In this document: positions 57,472-64,000 of the stretch, one piece after another
Position numbering within the stretch: position 1 is the stretch's first letter
Layout of the letters: each line of letters opens with the position of its first letter
Source: Citrobacter freundii
GTDB lineage: Bacteria > Pseudomonadota > Gammaproteobacteria > Enterobacterales > Enterobacteriaceae
Assembly: GCF_011077955.1 (NCBI RefSeq)
Contig: NZ_JAALBX010000001.1
Location: 372,001 to 436,000, forward strand
DNA length: 64,000 nt
Direction: 5' to 3'
Program-made: the position numbers and the translations under genes
The notes under the pieces: generated by a model
The model's database searches: none
Seen by the model: only the letters and a program-made list of their open reading frames with translations
Told to the model about the DNA's origin: nothing

Positions 57472-59102
57472 CCAAGCCCACCCGTGGCACGCAGCAACAC
57501 GTCGGAAAGACATTTTTCCGTCACTTGCGCGTCGCCACGCGGATCGAGCATCATCTGGCACCAGGCTTCGGCCATCGGCACCGACGCGTAACGTAGCAAT
57601 TGCGCGCCGGTTGCCAGCCGGTAGAGCTGGCGCGTCACCGTCCGCCCGTCGCTCTCATTTACCTTGCGTAACCGCTGCGCCAGTTGCCGCCAGGCACGGT
57701 CGAAATGGCGGTTCTGCCCTTTGACTTCGTCAAATTCCGTACTCAGCGTATCGATGACGGCAGGTTGTTTAGCCAGTACCCGCAAGACGTCCAGACACAT
57801 GATATTGCCTGAACCTTCCCAAATACTGTTGACCGGCATCTCACGATACAAACGCGGGAGTTCGCTCTCTTCGCAATAGCCAATACCCCCCAACACTTCC
57901 ATTGCTTCCGCCACAAACGGGATCCCCGCTTTGCAGACATTGAATTTCGCCGCAGGCGTCATCACCCGACAGAATGCCCGCTCCCGTTCATCCTCCTGTT
58001 TATCCCAGGCGCGAGCAAGACGGAACAGAAACGCGGTTTGCCCTTCCAGTTGCAAGGCCATGCGTCCTAAGACCTGGCGCATTAGTGGCTGATCGATGAG
58101 ATTCTTACCAAACACCTGACGCTGATGGGCGTGATAAAGCGCTACGGATAGCGCCCTGCGCATCAGGCCATGACTCCCCAGCGCGCAGTCGAAACGGGTC
58201 ATCGCGCCCATTTTCAAAATCTGCCGCACGCCCTCGCCTTCATCGCCCAACATCCAGCCCAGCGCATCGCAGAACTCCGCTTCACTGCTGGCGTTAGAAC
58301 GGTTACCCAGCTTGTCTTTAAGACGCTCCAGGCGCACGGCGTTGCGCTGCCCGTCGGGTAAAAAGCGCGGTACCAGAAAGCAGGATAGCCCGCCTTTGGT
58401 CTGCGCCAGCACCAGATGCGCATCGCTTTGCGGCACAGAATAAAACCATTTATGCCCCACCAGCCGATACGCTTCGCCCGGGCCTGCCCGATCGAGGGGT
58501 TGTGCCTGAGTCGTGTTGGTTAACACATCAGAACCACCCTGCTTTTCGGTCATTCCCATCCCAATCAGCAGACCGCGTTTTTGCCCGGCAGGCTGGAGAT
58601 GCGCATCATAACGGTCGCTCAGTAGCGGCTTACGCCAGTCACTGAACCCGGCTGGCAAGGATTGAAGCAGCAAAGGCGTGGCGGCGAAGGTCATGGTTAT
58701 CGGGCATAATGTGCCCGCTTCGACCTGGGCATGCAGAATAAAACGCGCCGCCCGGGCAACAAACGCGCCCCGTCGTCGGTCTTCCTCCCAGGGCAAATTA
58801 TGCACCCGGTTTGCGAACAATCCCTGCATTAGCAAATGCCATGCCGGATGAAAACGCACGTCGTCCAGCCGTTCTCCGCTGGCATCGTAACGTAATAATT
58901 CCGGGGGATGGGCATTCGCCAGACGGCCCAGTTCAAGCGATTCGGCAGTACCAAGCTGTTGACCGATACTGGCTAACAACTCAACGTCCCAGGCAGCCTC
59001 TTCACGCTGCACGGCTTCCCGCAGCGCAGTATCGGATAAAAAGAGATTGCTGTTATTTAACGGAATGGGTTGGTTGAAAACGGTATGAGTTTGCCATTGC
59101 AT
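57468..59102 (-). CDS. aidB: AidB, acyl-CoA dehydrogenase-like DNA-alkylation response protein
   Basis: 544 residues (E. coli 541), from the ATG after GGAGGGAAACAGG; begins [22 protein letters not shown]-containing acyl-CoA dehydrogenase fold with the signature [30 protein letters not shown] and a C-terminal DNA-binding domain. In E. coli it is part of the Ada adaptive response and is thought to shield DNA or destroy alkylators. I did not find a clear Ada box in the 150 bases upstream. Convergent with the chemoreceptor gene. Confidence 0.95.
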   Translation of the reverse strand: MQWQTHTVFNQPIPLNNSNLFLSDTALREAVQREEAAWDVELLASIGQQLGTAESLELGRLANAHPPELLRYDASGERLDDVRFHPAWHLLMQGLFANRVHNLPWEEDRRRGAFVARAARFILHAQVEAGTLCPITMTFAATPLLLQSLPAGFSDWRKPLLSDRYDAHLQPAGQKRGLLIGMGMTEKQGGSDVLTNTTQAQPLDRAGPGEAYRLVGHKWFYSVPQSDAHLVLAQTKGGLSCFLVPRFLPDGQRNAVRLERLKDKLGNRSNASSEAEFCDALGWMLGDEGEGVRQILKMGAMTRFDCALGSHGLMRRALSVALYHAHQRQVFGKNLIDQPLMRQVLGRMALQLEGQTAFLFRLARAWDKQEDERERAFCRVMTPAAKFNVCKAGIPFVAEAMEVLGGIGYCEESELPRLYREMPVNSIWEGSGNIMCLDVLRVLAKQPAVIDTLSTEFDEVKGQNRHFDRAWRQLAQRLRKVNESDGRTVTRQLYRLATGAQLLRYASVPMAEAWCQMMLDPRGDAQVTEKCLSDVLLRATGGLG

Positions 59103-59256
59103 CCTGTTTCCCTCCATAAATTGGCAACCTTATAAGTATGGACAGCCTAAGAAGTTCTGCAGGGAATGCGATCACAAAGCGGGCGGGAGTACGCAAATGA
59201 AAAAAGAAGTCTGGAAGGAAAAAACCATCCCGAAGGATGGTTTCATTTATAAGAAA

Positions 59257-59988
59257 TTAACTGCGTTGTCGTACCGCTTCAAACAAGCAAATCCCTGTGG
59301 CAACAGAGACGTTTAATGACGATACGCTTCCTGCCATTGGGATGCTGATAAGCTCATCGCAGTGTTCACGGGTCAAGCGGCGCATCCCTTCACCTTCAGC
59401 GCCCATCACCAAAGCCAGTCGGCCGGTCATTTTACTCTGGAAGACGGTATGGTCTGCTTCGCCTGCGGTGCCAACAATCCAGACATTCTCTTCCTGAAGC
59501 AGCCGCATGGTACGAGCCAGGTTGGTCACGCGGATCAACGGCACGTTTTCCGCCGCGCCACAGGCCACTTTTTTAGCGGTGGCGTTTAGCTGCGCAGAGC
59601 GATCTTTCGGGACAATCACTGCGTGAACACCCGCCGCATCGGCACTCCGTAAACATGCCCCCAGGTTATGCGGATCGGTTACGCCATCCAGGATCAACAG
59701 GAACGGCGATTCAAATTGTGCCAACAGATCCGGCAGATCGTTTTCCTGATACTGACGCCCCGGTTTCACCCGTGCGATGATCCCCTGATGGACCGCGCCA
59801 TCGCTTTTCTCATCCAGGAACTGGCGATTTGCCACCTGAATCACTACGCCCTGCGCTTCCAGCGCATGCAGTAAAGGCAGCAACCGCTTATCTTCGCGGC
59901 CTTTCAGCACAAAGACTTCCTGAAAACGTTCAGGTGCGCGTTCCAGTAAAGCCTGAACCGCATGGATGCCGTAAATCATTTCACTCAT
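59257..59988 (-). CDS. rlmB: 23S rRNA 2'-O-methyltransferase RlmB (Gm2251)
   Basis: 243 residues as in E. coli. SpoU/TrmH-family: N-terminal L30e-like RNA-binding domain ([16 protein letters not shown]), and a C-terminal knotted SPOUT domain with motifs [51 protein letters not shown] and [16 protein letters not shown]. Methylates G2251 in the P loop of 23S rRNA. 83 bases after rnr. K-12 carries yjfIJKLMC beyond it; here aidB is adjacent. Confidence 0.96.
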   Translation of the reverse strand: MSEMIYGIHAVQALLERAPERFQEVFVLKGREDKRLLPLLHALEAQGVVIQVANRQFLDEKSDGAVHQGIIARVKPGRQYQENDLPDLLAQFESPFLLILDGVTDPHNLGACLRSADAAGVHAVIVPKDRSAQLNATAKKVACGAAENVPLIRVTNLARTMRLLQEENVWIVGTAGEADHTVFQSKMTGRLALVMGAEGEGMRRLTREHCDELISIPMAGSVSSLNVSVATGICLFEAVRQRS

Positions 59989-60071
59989 GAAAAGTACTCA
60001 TCAGAGGCGCAACTGCGCCTGGTTTAATATGTTGCCGCTGGCCTTATCGCCATGATAAGGCCAGTTGATCA

Positions 60072-62516
60072 TTACGCGTCGCGCGTTGTCTTCTTCGCTG
60101 CCCGCTTCGCTTTGGTTGCCGACGCGATTTTTTGGGTTTTGGCAGACGGTTTTTTCACGCTTTTCTCGGCGCTTTCTTTTTTGGCTTTTGGCTTACGCTT
60201 TTCGCCACGAAATTCGTGGTCTGGCTCAAAATTAACTTTTTTACCCGTCTGGCGGCGTCTTCCGGAAGGTTTAGCCGCACCGCCCTTACGCGCTTTTTCA
60301 CGCGCCGTTTTGCCAACGTTACGCGGCGCGCGTTCGCTTGAGATAAGCGAGAAGTCAATCTTACGCTCATCCATATTGACCGCTTCGACTTTGACTTCCA
60401 CACGGTCGCCCAGGCGGTAAGTTTGGCCACCTGATTCGCCAATTAAGCGCTGCCCCACCTGATCAAAACGATAGTAATCGTTGTCCAGGGAAGAGACATG
60501 CACCAGTCCGTCAATAAACAGATCGTTGAGGCGGACAAAGAAACCGAAACCGGTCACGCTTGCAATAACACCGGAGAAAGTCTGGCCCACCTGATCCTGC
60601 ATAAAGTCGCATTTCAGCCAGTCCGATACGTCACGGGTAGCTTCATCGGCGCGACGTTCGGTCATTGAACAGTGCTGACCCAACTGCAGCATGGCTTCCA
60701 TCGAATAATGCCAACCGCCGGTAGGCGTGCTGTTGCCCACATGTCCTTCCTGCTTCGCCAGCAGATATTTAATCGCGCGATGCAAAGAAAGATCCGGGTA
60801 ACGGCGAATCGGCGAGGTGAAATGCGCGTAAGACTGTAACGCCAGGCCAAAGTGTCCGCGGTTTTCCGGATCATAAATCGCCTGTTTCATAGAGCGCAGT
60901 AACATGGTCTGCAACATCTGATGATCCGGACGATCAGCGATGGACTCCAGCAGTTCGGCGTAATCGCGCGGTTCCGGTTTATCGCGACCAGGCAGTTCCA
61001 GGCCGAGCTCAGCCAGGACTGAGCGGAACGAGGTGATAGCATCCGTACTTGGACGGTCATGAATACGGAACAGTGCTGGCTCCTGGTGCTTCTCAACAAA
61101 GCGCGCCGCCGAGATATTCGCAAGGATCATGCACTCTTCAATCAGCTTATGCGCGTCGTTACGCTGCGTTTGTTCGATGCGCTCAATGCGACGTTCAGCG
61201 TTGAAAATGAATTTCGCCTCTTCGCTTTCAAACGATATGCCGCCGCGCTCGCTGCGCGCAACGTCCAGCACTTTATACAGGTTATGCAGCTCTTCGATAT
61301 GCTTCACCAGCGGCTGATACTGCTCACGCAGATCCTGATCGCCCTGAAGAATATGCCACACTTTGGTGTAAGTGAGACGCGCATGGGAGCGCATGACCGC
61401 TTCATAAAATTTATAGCCGGTCAGTTTCCCGCTGGCGGAGATGGTCATCTCGCACACCATACACAGGCGGTTGACCTGCGGATTGAGCGAGCACAACCCG
61501 TTGGAAAGCACTTCCGGCAGCATGGGGATAACCTGCGACGGGAAGTAGACGGACGTACCGCGACTATGGGCTTCAGTATCCAGCGCCGTTTGCGGACGGA
61601 CGTAATAGCTTACGTCGGCAATAGCAACCCACAAACGCCAGCCGCCGCCACGTTTTTTCTCGCAGAAGACCGCATCATCAAAATCGCGGGCGTCTTCACC
61701 ATCAATAGTGACCAACGGCAGATCGCGTAAATCAACGCGACCGGCAATTGCCTCTTCCGGGACATCTTCACTCAGGCTGGCGACTTCGTCTTCAACGGCT
61801 TTCGGCCAAATATAAGGGATCTCGTGGGTACGCAGCGCCATATCGACGGCCATACCGGTGCCCATGTTATCGCCCAGTACTTCAACGATTTTACCAATCG
61901 CTTTAGTTCTGCGGGTCGGACGCTGGGTGAGTTCCACCACAACGACAAAACCCATGCGCGCGCCCATTATCTCTTCAGGCGGAATTAAGATATCAAAGCT
62001 TAAGCGGCTGTCGTCAGGCACAACGAAGCCGACGCCGGCGTCAGTGAAATAACGCCCGACAATCTGACCGGTTTTCGGCACCAGCACGCGCACAATACGC
62101 GCTTCACGACGCCCCTTACGATCGGAACCCAGCGGTTGCGCCAGCACCTGATCGCCATGGATGCAGGTTTTCATCTGTTCCGATGACAGATATAAATCGT
62201 CTTTGCGGCCTTCTACACGAAGAAAACCGTAGCCATCGCGATGACCGATAACGGTGCCTTTTACTAAGTCCAGCCGCTCTGGCAAGGCATAGCACTGGCG
62301 ACGGGTGAAGACGAGTTGTCCGTCACGCTCCATGGCGCGCAGACGACGACGCAAAGCTTCTTGCTGCTCTTCGTCAACAATATTAAGCTCGACTGCCAGT
62401 TCTTCCCGGCTCGCGGGCTTTTCACGTTTAGTCAGATGTTCGAGGATAAATTCCCGGCTTGGGATGGGATTGGTGTACTTCTCTGCTTCTCGTTCCTGAA
62501 AAGGATCTTGTGACAT
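60072..62516 (-). CDS. rnr: Exoribonuclease R
   Basis: 814 residues (E. coli 813) from the ATG after GGAGGAATCGAA; the upstream in-frame 19 codons are not used. Order: N-terminal helix-turn-helix, two cold-shock domains, RNB catalytic domain (about 260-590) with the acidic cluster [17 protein letters not shown]1 domain (about 640-725; [29 protein letters not shown]) and a lysine-rich tail. Processive 3'-5' RNase active on structured RNA, involved in trans-translation quality control. Operon nsrR-rnr-rlmB. Confidence 0.97.
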   Translation of the reverse strand: MSQDPFQEREAEKYTNPIPSREFILEHLTKREKPASREELAVELNIVDEEQQEALRRRLRAMERDGQLVFTRRQCYALPERLDLVKGTVIGHRDGYGFLRVEGRKDDLYLSSEQMKTCIHGDQVLAQPLGSDRKGRREARIVRVLVPKTGQIVGRYFTDAGVGFVVPDDSRLSFDILIPPEEIMGARMGFVVVVELTQRPTRRTKAIGKIVEVLGDNMGTGMAVDMALRTHEIPYIWPKAVEDEVASLSEDVPEEAIAGRVDLRDLPLVTIDGEDARDFDDAVFCEKKRGGGWRLWVAIADVSYYVRPQTALDTEAHSRGTSVYFPSQVIPMLPEVLSNGLCSLNPQVNRLCMVCEMTISASGKLTGYKFYEAVMRSHARLTYTKVWHILQGDQDLREQYQPLVKHIEELHNLYKVLDVARSERGGISFESEEAKFIFNAERRIERIEQTQRNDAHKLIEECMILANISAARFVEKHQEPALFRIHDRPSTDAITSFRSVLAELGLELPGRDKPEPRDYAELLESIADRPDHQMLQTMLLRSMKQAIYDPENRGHFGLALQSYAHFTSPIRRYPDLSLHRAIKYLLAKQEGHVGNSTPTGGWHYSMEAMLQLGQHCSMTERRADEATRDVSDWLKCDFMQDQVGQTFSGVIASVTGFGFFVRLNDLFIDGLVHVSSLDNDYYRFDQVGQRLIGESGGQTYRLGDRVEVKVEAVNMDERKIDFSLISSERAPRNVGKTAREKARKGGAAKPSGRRRQTGKKVNFEPDHEFRGEKRKPKAKKESAEKSVKKPSAKTQKIASATKAKRAAKKTTRDA

Positions 62517-62649
62517 TTCGATTCCTCCGTTGTCATCTCTGGCGGATATCCTGAACGGTTTCAGATTAAGCACTCCCGACGCATCATGTCTGATGCATTA
62601 ATAGGAATGCGCATGAACGTCTTTCTACCTGAAGCCCGTAAGATAATTA

Positions 62650-63075
62650 TTATTCCACCAGTAGTAATTTATACAGCGGCGTATTCTCTTCAACTAAGTC
62701 GGCAAGCGTGTAGTTATCAAGCTCAGTCAGAAAACTGTTCACCGCTTTTGCAAGTGCCTGTTTTAGACGGCAGGCTGGGGTGATATGGCAAAACTCGCTG
62801 CTACAGTTCACCAGCGAGAGGGGTTCAAGGTCGCGAACGACATCACCTATACGAATTAAAGATGCTGGTTTACCCAGGCGAATACCGCCGTTTTTTCCAC
62901 GAACAGCCGTGACATAACCCGCGCGACTCAGTTGATTGATAATTTTAACCATGTGATTACGGGATACGCCATACACCTCGGTTACTTCAGAAATACTCGT
63001 CATACGGCCTTCCGGCAATGACGCCATATATATCAAAGCACGTAATCCGTAATCGGTAAAACTCGTTAACTGCAC
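62650..63075 (-). CDS. nsrR: Nitric-oxide-sensing repressor NsrR
   Basis: 141 residues as in E. coli; starts at GTG after AGAGGTTGAT, as in K-12. Rrf2-family winged helix dimer: recognition region [40 protein letters not shown], and the Fe-S cysteines C91, C96 and C102 ([13 protein letters not shown]). Represses NO-response genes until the cluster is nitrosylated. Its likely target ytfE, with a clear operator, is 16 kb away. First gene of nsrR-rnr-rlmB. Confidence 0.97.
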   Translation of the reverse strand: MQLTSFTDYGLRALIYMASLPEGRMTSISEVTEVYGVSRNHMVKIINQLSRAGYVTAVRGKNGGIRLGKPASLIRIGDVVRDLEPLSLVNCSSEFCHITPACRLKQALAKAVNSFLTELDNYTLADLVEENTPLYKLLLVE

Positions 63076-63312
63076 ATCAACCTCTGAATAAGGGGGAACG
63101 CGATTTGCCAGTAAGGCATATGCTCTAAATAATTCGCGTTGCAGGAAGCCGGCGACGCTGCGAATCTCCAGGCGCTTACATCAGTAAGACGCTGGGGTGA
63201 GCGAGGAAGCTCACACACCTGCAACCCGAATTATAACGGGCATAGAGTGATGATAAACCAGCCAGCAAGCAGGCGGCTAATTAATTTCAGAAAGGCGGGA
63301 GAAAAAAGCGGA
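63076..63312. other. Intergenic region between purA and nsrR
   Basis: About 240 bases carrying the nsrR promoter. The 89-codon plus-strand frame starting at 63139 has no ribosome site and no recognisable homology; I do not call it. Confidence 0.6.
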
Positions 63313-63345
63313 AAAAACAATGAAGGGGCGCCGAAAGCGCCCCTT
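63313..63345 (-). terminator. Terminator of purA
   Basis: Stem AAGGGGCGC / GCGCCCCTT with a 5-base loop, followed on the minus strand by CATTGTTTTTT, 8 bases beyond the purA stop. Confidence 0.82.
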
Positions 63346-63352
63346 TCCATCA

Positions 63353-64000
63353 TTATGCGTCGAACGGATCGCGCAGAATCATGGTTTCAGTACGGTCAGG
63401 ACCGGTAGAAATAATATCAATCGGTACGCCCGTCAGTTCTTCAATACGCTGAATGTAATTCAACGCCGCCTGCGGCAGACCATCACGCGTCTTCACGCCG
63501 AAAGTCGACTCAGACCAGCCCGGCATGGTTTCGTAAATCGGCTCAATGCCTTCCCAGTCGTCCGCAGCCATCGGCGTAGTCGTTACTTCGCGGCCATCCG
63601 GCAGACGATAAGCGACACAAATCTTCACTTCTTTCAGGCCGTCCAGCACGTCAAGCTTGGTCAGACAAAAGCCAGAAAGGGAGTTGATCTGCACGGCACG
63701 ACGAACCGCAACCGCATCCAGCCAACCGGTACGACGACGACGACCCGTCGTTGCGCCATATTCATTACCCTGTTTGCACAGGAACTCGCCGATGTCATCA
63801 AACAGCTCCGTCGGGAACGGACCTGCGCCCACGCGAGTGGAGTACGCTTTGATGATGCCGAGTACATAGTCAACATAACGCGGACCGATACCGGAACCCG
63901 TCGCCACGCCACCAGCGGTGGTGTTGGACGAGGTCACGTACGGATAGGTACCGTGGTCGATATCCAGCAGCGTACCCTGCGCGCCTTCAAACATGATGAA
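63353..64000 (-). CDS. purA: Adenylosuccinate synthetase, C-terminal half
   Basis: The frame is open to the window end; 215 residues of the ~432 expected are visible, so the start and the GTP-binding N-terminus lie beyond. Converts IMP + aspartate + GTP to adenylosuccinate in AMP synthesis. Visible motifs: [40 protein letters not shown], the substrate loop [22 protein letters not shown]-type sequence and the terminal [19 protein letters not shown]. Confidence 0.97.
   Translation of the reverse strand, partial: FIMFEGAQGTLLDIDHGTYPYVTSSNTTAGGVATGSGIGPRYVDYVLGIIKAYSTRVGAGPFPTELFDDIGEFLCKQGNEYGATTGRRRRTGWLDAVAVRRAVQINSLSGFCLTKLDVLDGLKEVKICVAYRLPDGREVTTTPMAADDWEGIEPIYETMPGWSESTFGVKTRDGLPQAALNYIQRIEELTGVPIDIISTGPDRTETMILRDPFDA

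Noticed and set aside
59103-59256. Ada box upstream of aidB
   Set aside because: No convincing AAT/GCAA pair at the spacing known from E. coli.
63139-63408. 89-codon ORF between purA and nsrR
   Set aside because: Covers the purA terminator and end of purA; no ribosome site and no homology recognised.

Overview
The window is chromosomal DNA from an enterobacterium (Enterobacteriaceae/Enterobacterales). Protein lengths and sequences match Escherichia coli K-12 homologues almost gene for gene (ValS, PepA, ArgI, PyrBI, Ppa, TamA/TamB, rpsF-priB-rpsR-rplI, Rnr, NsrR). It is not E. coli: miaE is present, two methyl-accepting chemotaxis genes and extra transporter and AraC genes are inserted, and several K-12 blocks are absent. 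Gene content would fit an Enterobacter/Kosakonia/Klebsiella-like genus, but I cannot fix the genus from sequence alone. The strand shown is inverted relative to the usual K-12 map.

Region 1 (1-17.2 kb) is core: the end of yjgR, lptG-lptF (LPS export), pepA, holC-valS, yjgM, an unrecognised two-helix membrane protein, miaE, rraB, argI with two ARG boxes, tabA, the attenuated pyrL-pyrB-pyrI operon, ridA, mpl and fbp. ridA lies directly beside mpl, whereas in K-12 mgtA, tre, nrd, pmbA and yjgA lie between them.

Region 2 (17.2-34.7 kb) has a chemoreceptor with a near-perfect FliA promoter, the galactofuranose ABC importer ytfQ-ytfR-ytfT-yjfF, ppa, ytfP-tamB-tamA (outer-membrane assembly), msrA, ytfL/paeA, ytfK, ytfJ and cysQ. 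A GalR/GalS-like palindrome sits in the ytfQ-ppa intergenic region.

Region 3 (about 34.7-44.5 kb) is the accessory part: a visibly AT-richer chaperone-usher fimbrial locus (Crp-like regulator, truncated subunit, three minor subunits, chaperone, usher, PapH/MrpB-like subunit, major pilin, orphan ORF). It occupies the place where K-12 carries cpdB-ytfH-qorB. A scar remains on the right: the last ~60 codons of qorB (ytfG) survive as a 5'-truncated remnant. No full-length tip adhesin gene is recognisable, and the last subunit gene is truncated.

Region 4 (44.5-64 kb) returns to core: an AraC regulator, ytfF, ytfE with a textbook NsrR operator, cycA, fklB, ytfB, an EamA exporter, the rpsF-priB-rpsR-rplI operon with a probable S6:S18 leader motif, small YhcN-type periplasmic proteins (yjfY-like, bsmA, yjfN), yjfP, a second chemoreceptor with a FliA-like promoter, aidB, rlmB, rnr, nsrR and the 3' half of purA. 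Compared with K-12, the ula operon (between yjfP and yjfY) and yjfIJKLMC (between rlmB and aidB) are missing. nsrR and its target ytfE occur in the same window. No tRNA, rRNA, insertion sequence, prophage or CRISPR array was found.
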